Positions 53,760-64,000 of a stretch of 64,000 bases of DNA are shown piece after piece. A program made the translations under genes and the position numbers. The notes below the pieces were generated by a model. The model had not been told where the DNA came from. It saw only the letters and a program-made list of their open reading frames with translations, and did not search any database. This DNA comes from Pascua guehoae (lineage: Eukaryota; Basidiomycota; Tremellomycetes; Trichosporonales; Trichosporonaceae), in NCBI GenBank assembly GCA_001600415.1, contig BCJX01000008.1:743679-807678 (forward strand). The letters are read 5' to 3'. Numbering within the stretch: the first letter of the stretch is position 1; every line of letters begins with the position of its first letter.

Positions 53760-56700
53760 CGTGGTGGCGGCTGATTAACAGTGGTTTTGCAAATGGTCCG
53801 GTGGCGGGTGGGTGGATTACGGAGTGTTGCTGGACAAGACGAGCAAGACGATGGCGGGGGGATGGATGGCGATGCTGGATGGTGGGCGATGAGCGAGATG
53901 GATCAGCGGGTTGGCTGGCAGCTGGCAGGCAGGGCAGAGCAAGCGCTGCAGTTGACTGGCTGGTGACTCGGGTGGAGCGGGAAATAGATCTGGATCGCTT
54001 AGTACAGTGACGTCGCGATCAGTCTTGAAGTGGTCGCGAGCGATACAAGTTCGGCCTCGGGGTTCGGCCTCGGGGGCAGACTGGTCGTGCGGGGGTGAAG
54101 TGCGGGGGCGGACCCGGGAATCGGGGAATGCACAGGCGAGAGGCGAGACCAAAAGACAAAGTGTACGGATGCAAGCCGAGACCAGCGAGGGGGGGGCGAA
54201 ATGGCAAACGGGGGGGGAGAAAGAAAGATGGGGGGGGGTGCGCACACACCGCGGGGGGNNNNNNNNNNNNNNNNNNNNNNNNNNNNNNNNNNNNNNNNNN
54301 NNNNNNNNNNNNNNNNNNNNNNNNNNNNNNNNNNNNNNNNNNNNNNNNNNNNNNNNNNNNNNNNNNNNNNNNNNNNNNNNNNNNNNNNNNNNNNNNNNNN
54401 NNNNNNNNNNNNNNNNNNNNNNNNNNNNNNNNNNNNNNNNNNNNNNNNNNNNNNNNNNNNNNNNNNNNNNNNNNNNNNNNNNNNNNNNNNNNNNNNNNNN
54501 NNNNNNNNNNGGGGGGTGGTGGGGGGGCGATATGGGGTTGTGGGCCGTTGTGGGCCGCGTGCCGTGGGCGGCTGCTGGCTGTATGCTGGCTGGCTGGTAG
54601 CTGCTGGCGTCCTGGCGTGCTGGCCGTGGTGCTGGGTGCTGCTGCGAGGGGGGGTGGGGTGGGTGGTGCATGTGGTGACTACTAGCAGGCACACGGCCGG
54701 CAGGTGGTTCAAGGTGGCACGCAACTGGCTGACAATGACTGGTGTGCATGGCTGGCTGGCTCTACGGTTCAACGGGCCAACCAGGGATCGTGTCTAGATC
54801 CGAGCTGTGACTGGGTGGTGGGAGAAATAGCACCACATCCACTTGGAATGATGCCCTGCATCGTTTGGTTTGCCTCGCACCCCGTCGACTGCCGCGCTTC
54901 CACCTGCGTTAGTGGTAGGGGGTCGCTCCTAATTGGCCCTGGGATGGCATGGCTTTTGGTGGCCTGGTCATTCTGCCTGCCAGCTGCCTGGTGCATGAAG
55001 GGTGTGTGATACTGTAATCTCCCCTGCACGCCTGGGGGGGTTGGGTCCCTTTGTCCCTGGGGTCGTAGACTAGCGTAGCTCCCGGGTCGGGCGAGCGATC
55101 GCCGAAGGGCCGCGTCGGAGGGTCTGACCAGAACGCAGGTGGCAGGTGGCAGGTGGACCTGGCTGGGGAAAACGTGGGGTTGAAATGGAGCAACCTGAAC
55201 AACCTGAACAGGAACTACGCGGCTCACAACGGGGTACGGGCACTTTGACCACCAAACATCTTTGGCACTTTTGGCAGTGACGCAGTGACGCGGTGACTCG
55301 CGGCTGTCGTCGGGCGACTGCTGGCACCTGGGTTGTGCTCTGGGTCATGGCTTGGGGATGAGCCAAGCGCCAGAGACCATCATCGGATAAACGAGAGGCA
55401 CGCCACGAGAGCGGGCACGCACCGACAACCCAACCGGACGCCAGCGTCTTGTTGGTAACATGGCATGTGGTGGTGCATTAAAGAACCTGGTCAACCTAGG
55501 CAGCAGGGCGAGCGGGGCCAGCAAGACAGGCAATGGGGAATTGGCCGACTTGGTCTTGTGCCGAGCCCATTTTGTGGCATGCTCACACGTTGGCGCGCTG
55601 GTACAAGGGCTTGGCCTCCTTGGGCCTCCTTGGCTGCGCATGGCTGCACTGGACATGCTCGACACGCCCGACACGCCCACGGGCACAAGAGAGAGCAAGT
55701 GGGCATGTGGGCATGTTGCTCATTCTCTTCGGCTGCGTCGCTAACTTGGCGCAGCAGTCGGTAACTTAGGACCACCCTGAGTGGACACGGGGGTAAAGCA
55801 CAAATAAGGGACGCGGTATGAATGGGTCGTGGGCAAAGACGGGCAGGGAGGGGCCAGGGGCGGCGGATATGCGGGCGGATCCAGAGCGGAGACGACGACG
55901 AGGGCAGGAAGACGAGGTGGGTGGAGGTGGGTGCAGAGGAGAGAGCGACAAGATGACGGTGGTGGCTGCCAATATCCGCCGGCCGGGATATCCGCGGCCG
56001 CCGCTTGTGCGGGGGGCGTGGGGTGGAGAATGCAGGGTCGTCTGGGTCTGGGGGGATGACGACAGCCAGCCGTCCAGCGGTCCAAATGACGTCGGCCGTT
56101 GAAAAACATGACCCCAGGACGCACACGGGAAACCCGGCCCGCCGCGGAGTGTGGCAGCGATGGCGTGAGATGCCGAACCAAAGTTGTGTAGCGGCCTTGT
56201 CGCCACCATGCGCTCACCTGCAACGACGAGGCATGCTCGTTGGGACGAGTGTGTGCCCAACACGGGCATGGGGTACGCCGCACATGGTCGCGCGACCTCT
56301 GGGCAGATGGTGTGCCTCACTACGTAGAGCCCAAACCCAGGAGGGCGGGTGGCTTGCCAATTTCCATCCGAATCGCACCCCATCACCGTGCGCAATGCAT
56401 TTGCCGTGCATGCCGGGCCCGTGGTCGTGCCCCGTGCCTACAGATTCCAGTTACGAGGGACCCCAAACGTCGGGCATCGGGGACATCTCGGTTTCGTCGG
56501 AATAACGCCCCGCGGTCGTCGGTATGCTGCGCCGCGCCGATGTCGGCGTCGACGTAGGCCGCGATCTCCACGAGGTTACAGTTCGGGCTGTGGCTTGGGC
56601 GGTGGGATCTTTATCACAGTATCTTGAGCAAGTGTGCCCGTGCAAGCGTCGTGCATTCGGCTCGGCGAAGGCCGACGCTCTCTTGATGCCATCTCTGGGC

Positions 56701-57938
56701 GAGAATGCCGAACACTTGTCACGGTAATGGTACACGCTCAGCCGCGTTCCCAGCGACATGTTCATGAAGCGAATCCGCCGAGATGCTCTCGACGGTATGT
56801 ACGATACCTTTTGGGTACAGGTGTGTCGGAAAAGTCATGAGACGACCTCCTTAGCTCGGGTACGCGTACGGCGATACAGGGCGAGCAGAACCTGTGGGAT
56901 ACAACAAGCAGGAAGCACCAGTGTGTCCACTTGTTGTGCCTGCATTGGTCTAGAGAGTGTCCATGCGCAACTTCGGCTGGACCGAGCAAAGTGGCAGTCT
57001 CAAGACTTTCCGGACGCAGCTGTATGGATAGCGCGGCTTCATGGTGCTATTACAGTCACAGTGCCACTACATGTATGCACGGTACTCTGACAAGACTGAA
57101 GGCTGGGCACGAGTTGGAGTACCAGCAAGGGGGGCACCAGCAAGGCGGCAGCAAGTGGCTGCCAGCAAGAGCCCGCCACGGATCCACCGCCGAAAATCCG
57201 AACAGGCGGAAATACACCCGGCCCAACACACGAGCCCAGCGCCAAGAATGTGGGTATGTCACCACACTTCCCCAAGCGCGATTGACTAGCACAGGCTAGG
57301 AATTAGTGGCTTGGCGCGGTGGGTACTGATCGGCGTCGTTCCCGGTCCCACTGAGGCTTGCTGGATCCAAACCACTTTCAGTGGCTGCTGGATCCAAACC
57401 ACTGCGGCCACAGTCGGCGACTGTGCCGGAACGTTGGCGGCGTGTCTCGGTGAGCCTAAGCGTCGCTTGGGTATGGCTATTGGCTATGTGGGTCAGGTGG
57501 TGCAATTCCAGCGAGCTCGTTGGCCAGTTTGGGCCGCTGGCTCGTTGCCAGACCGATGCCTGTACGCGCTCAATCGTCAGGCTGGAACGTCAATCGCACG
57601 CAGACCATAGGACAGGAGGGTCACGGTGACTTTTAAGTGTATCCTAGTCTGGTGTTGGGGCTTGGATGGCAACGACGCATGACTCGTTGCACAACGTGGT
57701 TACTGTGTGTAGCGGCAATGTTTGGATAGGAGACACGATTGTACAGGCTCTCATCGGCACAGGGCTCTGACAGCCCAGAGCGAGGATGACGGTCACTCAC
57801 GTCCCCATCCTGCCGCCAACGAGAGGGATTCGGAACAAGGCGCAAGGACATTTGAGGCGCCCGGTGGAAGCTGTCGGTTCCCATACAAACAGCTCCGGCG
57901 CTTGCAAGTCGGTGCTGTAAGCAAAAGCAGAGTCTTAG
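53760..57938. other. Gene-poor region with assembly gap
   Basis: Upstream of the kinase the sequence is G-rich and breaks at a gap. From 54511 to 57938 I find no gene with coherent exons. A short direct repeat (GCTGGATCCAAACCACT, 57359-57405) and a stretch at about 56450-56770 with weak, frame-broken resemblance to retroelement RNase H sequence are noted only. Confidence 0.4.
54259..54510. other. Assembly gap (252 N) between G-runs
   Basis: Both edges are runs of G (GGGGGG), and 54190-54258 is already G-rich with several runs of 7 or more. A G-quadruplex-forming or homopolymer region probably stopped sequencing here. Confidence 0.95.
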
Positions 57939-58269
57939 TACATTGTAAGGGAGTCGAACCCCTGCCGCGTCTATTGACGACATGGGTTGGCCGTCAGGCC
58001 AACCCATGTCGTCAATGGATAGGCGGGGGNGAGGGGGGNAGCATTTAAGTTTTGGTCGGCGGGAGTAATTTTTCGAGGCAGCCATCCGCCGCCGGGTCGT
58101 GCCACGTGAATGGACAAATATGGGAAGCGCAAATAAGCTATTCAACCACAACTCAATGGGTGCGCCATGTGGGTGGTCTGCTTCTCGACGGTCACGGTGG
58201 ATCCTCGTCTGGTATTGAAGAGAACCTTTCCGGTGGCAACGACGCATGATACCGTTTCACCAACAATGT
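57939..58269 (-). tRNA. Split tRNA-Gly (GCC)-like gene with 260-nt intervening sequence
   Basis: The 5' half (58269-58234) has acceptor ACATTGT, D-arm GTGA-AACGGTA-TCAT with a good A-box, and anticodon arm CGTCG-TTGCCA, giving GCC (Gly). The 3' half (57973-57939) has T-arm AGGGG-TTCGACT-CCCTT with a perfect B-box and acceptor ACAATGT, fully complementary to the 5' strand. Between them lie 260 nt holding a 19-bp perfect palindrome and two undetermined bases (58030, 58039). An A1-T72 pair and a G-A closing mismatch in the anticodon stem are odd, so this may be a pseudogene or tRNA-derived element. Confidence 0.4.
57975..58017. repeat. Perfect long palindrome (hairpin)
   Basis: TTGACGACATGGGTTGGCC is followed by a 4-base spacer and its exact reverse complement. 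This gives a potential 19-bp cruciform or RNA hairpin. It lies inside the interval separating the two tRNA-Gly halves. Confidence 0.9.
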
Positions 58270-59348
58270 CCTGCTGCAGGATAATATTGTTGGAACTCCA
58301 GCCGCCCAACAACATCGAACCCTTTCTGCTCTGCGGTAAAAATTATTAACATGATATATCCATTTGATGTCCGACTCGAAGGAGCGACGGCGTGGGGCAG
58401 AACCAGTACAAAGCGGGTGTGGATATCTGCGCGTCAAGAAGGTAGGGTAAGGATGCCGCTTTCTGACAGTCGATCATTTTTGTAGCCCGTCCCCCTTGGT
58501 GTTCCCAGCTCTTGTTCAGCCGTCCTCTAGCCTGCCTTGCCAACTGTCCCACGACAGCGTGGGGTAGCGTGTTGGGTGGCCGGTCCTCTGCAAAGAATGG
58601 GAACGGGTACTATGACGCGAGACGGGGCGCGGTTGTTCGCCAATGCTCATTAGACAAGATATTTGTAGAGTCGATGGGTGCGAAGGTGTGTGGCCGTACA
58701 GAAGACGACGAGCAGTCTGTAGGTTTGCCATCGCGTCTTTCTGCTTGTGACGGGGCCGAGTTATCTACTCCATGTACATGCAGCCATTTGCCCTTTGACA
58801 ACCAGGCTGCGTCGCGTTTGTATAATCTGCTATGAACCCATTATCACATGCACATTGCTGTTTTCCTGCTCAAAATGGGAGAATACATGGTAGACAATGT
58901 GAGAGGAGCCTTGCAAGATGACGTGCAACGTGTGGCGGCAAGTCGAAGTCGATATTCCCCACTTTGCAGATTGCCCCATCCCGTCGTTCGACTGTGAAGA
59001 GCAACTGGGCCCCATGTGAAAGCGTAGCGTCAGGATAAGGACGCACTTGTGCGTGTGCAGGCGTGTCTGTCACAAAGCTCGCACTCGCTGTCACAAAGCA
59101 CGCAGTCGCCCGTTATCGGCCTGAGCCAGTCGACCTAGCCATATACAGTACGCCCGTCACATGTGTGCTCGACAAGGACGTGCCAATGTAGTAGCATCCG
59201 AGCTATTATGCAGTCACGCTGCCGTGGCCATCCAGCGACCATGGCAGCTGCTGCTTCGTACAACGCCTACCTACACCACCTCCGGCCCTCTGCTGGTTAC
59301 ACCGCCCCGGCCCGTCCTCGTCCGCCCCACCGCACTGCGTCCTCTGCT
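58270..59348. other. Intergenic downstream of SEC5
   Basis: Short open frames only; no recognisable protein, RNA or repeat beyond the tRNA-like element at its left edge. Confidence 0.5.
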
Positions 59349-62300
59349 CTACGCATTACTCGCCCGACTACTCGCGGCGCCCTTGAAGCACAGGGTCTCG
59401 ACGCCAGTCGCGCGCCTCGTGTCTGCGAGGAGCCTACGCATGGCGTCCAGGTCGCGCTGGAGAGTCTCGGACGGCACGCCCTGGCGGCGATACCCCTGCG
59501 AGATGATATCGTAGACCTGCTCGAGTGCCTCGCTTGCACGGGGGGACAAGAAGGCCTTGACGCTCTGGTTGAGAAACTCGATTTCGAGCGTGGCCGTGAG
59601 CATGCCGCCAGTGCCAAAGCGGCCGACGCGCTTGAATGCATCGAGGGCAGTTTCGCATACTTTTTCCACCAGAGTTTCGAGGACACGGTTGACGAGGGCA
59701 GAAGAGACGTCGCCGACGGCGGCGTGGGCCTCGACGAGCAAGAGGACGACACGGTGCATGTACCCGCGCACCTCTTGCGGGGTGGGTGTGGTCGCCCAAT
59801 CGATCGAGTGGAGGACACCGGTGCGGACGAGGCGGCAGAGCGGGTCAGCGCGGCGCGTGACATAATCGGTGAACACGGCCGAGTCCATGCGCGACAGGGC
59901 TTCGTCGAGCGCAACATCGCCCGACGCGTCCATGCCCACCAGCTCGGCCGACTTCTTCATGAGCGCCGGAACGCCCACCTCGCGCAGGTGGTCGAATGCC
60001 GCGAGCGCGTAGAGCAGCCGCACTTCGGGGTCCTTGGGCCCGTGGTCCTCTTGGGCCCGCGAGCTGATCGTGCCCCGCCGTCGCCCTTTACCCCGCTCGT
60101 CCTGCGGAACCGCAGACAGCGCAAGGATACCCTCGAACAGAATCGTCTCCGTGTCCACCACACTGTTGCAGATCAGTTTTTTGATCTGTGGCGTCACCGG
60201 CGGTAACTGATCCCTATTCCGCTGGCCCGGTGCCGCAGCGCTCGCCCCCACGCGCCGCGCGCCAGCGAGCACCCGCATCTGAAGCTCTTGCATGAGCGAG
60301 ACGTAGCGTGTGGCTCCGGGCTGCCCTTCCGCAGCAGGCTTCCAGTCCTCGAGGAGGTGTAGCTTGCGCGTGTCCCGGATCCATGTCGCCTTGATCGCTT
60401 CCTCCAGTCGCCAACGCAGCGAGTCCAACATCCCACGCGCACCCTGCGTCGCCTCCTTGCCCACATCAATGGCCCACAGCTCGGTCGCGCACTCGGTCAC
60501 GTCCTCGATGATCCGCTGCGCATAGTAGCACGCAGCCAGCACGGTCGTGCCTGCGGGTACAAAGCTGGGCACCGGGGGATTCTTTTCCTGCCGCACAACA
60601 GCGAGGTCGGACAGAGTGAAGAATTGCGACAGCGTCGTAATGTACAGCTTGACAATGTCCGATGCCATCTGCCGGCATGCCGTCGCCGGCCGGTGCGACG
60701 CACGCAGCATTCCCGTCGAGTCGCGCTTGCGGTACTTGCCGTCCATGCATGCCTTGGCAATCCGCCAAAAACCTGGTAGCGACTTGACAACGTATTCAGA
60801 CAGTTGCTTGATGAGGTTGAGAATCGCAGTCCAGGCTGTTTCGGCTGCAGAGGCTGGGCCGCGTCAGTGAATGATAACCGGCAATAGCTCACGAGCTAGA
60901 GGATCGGGCTGGAACTCGGGCACGGCGAGCTGGCGGCGCAAGAGCTCGGTGAGGGATGACGACGACGGCTCCGCCTCCGCAGCGCGCAACGCCGTCTTGA
61001 CTGCGTCGTTGGCACGGTCGTACATGCCACGCATGTTTTCCAGAATGTACGTGTGCTGGAAGTCGAGATAGGTCCACGCTGGCTCGTCTGACGCTTCGAG
61101 GTCGATGAGGATTCTGTAGTCAGCCGGGTCATGTTCGTCGGGAGTCTTCTGGCCGCGTTGGGTTGTCGCCCCCCGGCAGGTCCCAGGCCTCCTTTTCGTC
61201 CACTCACTCGAGCGTCTTTTCGTGTTCCTCGACACTCTTGCTCGGGTCCTTGAGGTCCTTCTCGAGCCGATTCCGCATATCCCGCATGACGTTTTCGACA
61301 CTCATCCACACCTTGTCAAAGACACGGCGCTGGCGTGCAATCTGATCTGGTGTCGTTGCGGGTACCCCTGGCATGAGTGCACCGGGCTGCGAGCGCGCAG
61401 AGCGGAGGAACAGGCCCTTTTTGTAGTCGCGCAGAGCTTGGTCGTAGCGGCCCTGCGTGTTAGCACGGGCGCGGCGTGTAGGATCGGGGCCGCGTGTCTC
61501 TCTCTGGCCGCGCAGGGGGACGGCTTGGCTGGTTGGAGAGGAGACATGGCAGTTCTGGGGACGCGCAGAAATCAAGTCGATCGCCCATCCCCACTGCGTT
61601 TGATCAAACTCACAGCATTGATAGAGTCGAGGAGCTGGCCGGGGAGATTGAACAAAAACTTGGATTTCTCGAACACGCCCAGCGTGGACCGCAGCTTGGA
61701 CGCCTTGACGGCGTTCTCGAGCACGGGGAGGAACACTTGGTCCGCTCGGTGCTGGGCATCTGGCAATAAGTCAGTACCTGTGGTGTGCGGCACTGCCCAG
61801 TAGGAGCCACATTCGCACTTACGCTTGAAAGTCTCGCGGAGCTCGCGCGTGCCGTAGTCTGTGCTGTCGCCGAGGAATCCTTCGCGCATGTCACGGTAGA
61901 CCACTGCAGGCGGTTGGGTGAACGGGATCGTGCGTTCGTCAAAGGACAAGAGAGTCGGGCGATCAGATGGCAGCGGGACGTGAGGACAAGATCATGACGG
62001 ACAAGATCAGTCGGATGATTGAATCAAAGCGAATGATCAGAGAGCACAGTTGCCAGGCGGAGACGCAACAAGACACACGTGTCAGCTCTGCACCCTTCCA
62101 GCTCCTGTCCCGACTCACCATCACTCGTCGCCTTGACCGTCACAAAGCGGTCAAAGTTGTCCTCAACGAGGATGCGCACCTGCTCGCTGCGGCTCTCGAT
62201 CGCACGCTCGAGGTGCTCGATGGCGTGCCGGAGGTCCTGGAAGGACGCGTCCGGGTGCTGGACCGAGAGGAAGACTTTGGGGTCGAATGCCTTGGAGGAG

Positions 62301-63440
62301 AGCATGATTGCCGCGCCTGGGGTTAGTGGTGTGTGTCGTGTGTGCGCGTGTAATGCGGGTGCGTGCAGTGCGGGTGGGTGTTGTGGGTGCGGGTGGGTGT
62401 TAGGGAGAAGAAGGGAAGAACAGGAAAACCGGGGAGGAACGCGAGCGGGAGAAACGGTTGATAAGGCTGTGAGACGGAGAGGCGAGTTGCGCAGGGAGTA
62501 CGAGCACGGCCAGTAGTCGAGCTCAAACCGAAGAGGTTGGGACTGTCCACACGAGAAATGGCTCGCGTCTGTTCGGGACCCCTGCCTGCCAACGGTGACA
62601 CTATGAGGGACAGCACCAGCTCCAAGCTGGGACGACAGTCTTGGGATAAGGAGAGCCATCTCTGAGTCCAGGACGCGGTCTCGTCACCGCGCCAGCTGCC
62701 TTCCATCGCCGGCAACAGCCTCCGCGTCTGAAGACAGCCATGCCCGAACGACAGATACCGACCACACCACAGCTTCGAACCACTCCCGACCACTCAGTAC
62801 CGGCAACTTCCCCTACCCTCGACCACGGCCGTGGCACCCTGTCACAGTGGGGAGACCACGGCTCTCCCCACCGCCGCCTGGAATACTGCACTCGTATTGC
62901 CTTTACACGCCGCCAGTGTTCTCGTCCCCCCCGTTCCCGACGCGCCGAGGCACGGCCGTGGAAACCACACTTGTCGACGTTCGCCCCCCGCGTCCCTTGC
63001 CCCGCGTCCTGCTTCATACTCCGTGTGTCCGTTCCGTCTGTGTAGCCACAGCGAGCGACAGCCACGGCGCAGGCATCGCGTTCCTCCCCCCAGCTCCCAT
63101 CCTCACTCTCTCCCGCCGTCGCCGAACCCTCCCTTCCCACCCTTTCCGTCCACCCGGCCTCCCTTCGCCCACCGCCCCACACCCCCACGGCGCGCGCACA
63201 CAGCATACCCCTCGATCCCGCCCACTCACGAGTCTGATAATCCGTCTCCCTCGGTCCCCTGTCCGTCAGCCACGCAACCCGGGCACCAGACCTCGTACCC
63301 AGGCCTCCTCTGCACCCCAGACCTTCCATCCCCCTATTCCCCTTTTTCCCTCCCCGTTTCCAATCTCACTGCCCCAGCCGCTCCCTCCACTTCTCCCTCC
63401 ACTGCCTCTCATCCCCCACACCCCGAATGCTGGCCTCACC

Positions 63441-63526
<86 letters not shown>

Positions 63527-63889
63527 CGCCCTGGCGCTCTTCCTCGGCCTCCCCCCGGTCCAACTCACACACTCAACCGCTCCCTCAACCCCAACGGGTC
63601 AATCTCATCCGCCACGCTGCTCTCGCCGAGCGCCATGCCCTCGCGCGCATCCGCTTCCTCCCATACTTGGGGGTCGAGGCCCGAGAGGCCATAGGCGTTC
63701 AGGACTGGTGTCAGCGGACTTGGGCTGGGGCTCGGACTTGGACGCGGACGCGGACGTGCAGGCGATGGGCGCTGGCATGCTGCATGGCGCGTGCTGGGAG
63801 CTGCGCGCTGGACGCCGTCGTGCTTGGAGCCGGCGTGCAGAGGTTCCACGGTACTCACGGGCGCCTTCGTCGAGGCCGTATGGGTCCAT
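59349..63889 (-). CDS. SEC5: Exocyst complex subunit Sec5
   Basis: Nine exons (63889-63859, 63704-63569, 63309-63230, 62316-62119, 61903-61823, 61759-61614, 61452-61208, 61113-60893, 60853-59349) join in frame to 880 aa. Family blocks include [36 protein letters not shown], then [20 protein letters not shown]. Further on are [26 protein letters not shown] and a C-terminal helical-bundle segment ending [18 protein letters not shown]. Sec5 is a rod-like subunit of the octameric tether that docks secretory vesicles at the plasma membrane. Exon 3 (80 nt) is the least certain, fixed only by phase and by the [18 protein letters not shown] continuity. Introns 2 and 3 are 259 nt (with an 83-nt poly-C) and 913 nt; others are 39-215 nt. 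Confidence 0.92.
63443..63525. repeat. 83-nt poly-C homopolymer in SEC5 intron 2
   Basis: An unbroken run of C from 63443 to 63525 (G on the gene's strand). It lies between exon 2 and exon 3 of SEC5. True length is doubtful because homopolymers of this size are assembled poorly. Confidence 0.9.
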
Positions 63890-64000
63890 CCTGGTCGTTC
63901 GTTGTAAGGAGGTTGGAGGAATTGGAGGTGTGACGTTTCGATGTTTCGTTTCAGTGCTGTGACGCGGTCGTGCGGGCGCAGGTGGCGGTGGAGGTCGGGT
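63890..64000. other. SEC5 upstream edge
   Basis: The last 111 bases precede the SEC5 start on the minus strand. No TATA box or other gene is visible. Confidence 0.4.

Noticed and set aside
56451..56770. Weak likeness to Ty1/copia RNase H (AYVDADIG followed by RRSIPTTAGR in another frame)
   Set aside because: The match is short, needs a frameshift, and no reverse transcriptase, integrase or LTR is visible nearby.
58020..58045. Apparent break near two N bases as a possible integration boundary
   Set aside because: The N bases more likely reflect uncertain calls in a G-run; no target-site duplication is visible.

Overview
The window reads as a gene-dense, GC-rich chromosome segment of a fungus, most probably a basidiomycetous yeast (a Tremellomycetes/Trichosporonales-like organism is my inference). 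Supporting this are genes broken by many introns of about 37-65 nt with GTGAGT-type donors and CTAAC/CTGAC branch sites just before CAG/TAG acceptors, tRNA genes that carry introns, and clear eukaryotic proteins (exocyst Sec5, ArfGAP, CTP-dependent diacylglycerol kinase, Zn2Cys6 factor). All exon structures given here were derived by hand from splice signals, and every one keeps an open frame.

Layout, left to right: edge of a secreted-protein gene (1-40, -); two tRNA genes (1244-1333 -, 1609-1686 +); FAAH-type amidase (2373-4170, +); a small orphan gene (5154-5739, +); riboflavin reductase RIB7 (6083-7466, -) divergent from an OHCU decarboxylase of urate catabolism (8365-9666, +); F-box protein (10030-11576, -); DGK1-like diacylglycerol kinase (13134-14581, -). 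Then follows a 13-kb catabolic island: FAH-family hydrolase (16448-17692, -), quinate-permease-like MFS transporter (18881-20669, -), Zn2Cys6 regulator (22433-25396, -), gentisate 1,2-dioxygenase (26216-27247, -) and a divergent FAD aromatic-ring monooxygenase (27871-29751, +). After it come tRNA-Arg (30209-30332, -), a shorter F-box paralogue (30510-31150, -), an ArfGAP (33727-35620, +), succinyl-CoA ligase beta (36987-40276, -, with an assembly gap in an intron), an SGNH-hydrolase-like type II membrane protein (41965-46498, -), a SAT4/HAL4-like protein kinase (49041-53759, -), a gene-poor stretch with a second gap and a split tRNA-Gly-like gene (57939-58269, -), and exocyst SEC5 (59349-63889, -).

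The island is the main biological message. Monooxygenase, gentisate dioxygenase and fumarylpyruvate-type hydrolase together can turn a hydroxybenzoate into gentisate, maleylpyruvate/fumarylpyruvate, and finally fumarate plus pyruvate. The transporter would bring in the aromatic acid and the Zn2Cys6 protein would control expression. No maleylpyruvate isomerase gene is visible in the window. The promoter shared by the dioxygenase and monooxygenase carries two identical 15-bp elements, 20 bp apart, at the exact midpoint between the two start codons.

A second theme is intron size. Most introns are about 40 nt, but the SGNH protein and the kinase each have a 5' intron of about 1.7 kb, and LSC2, SEC5 and the OHCU gene have introns of 0.6-0.9 kb, often filled with simple repeats or G/C homopolymers.
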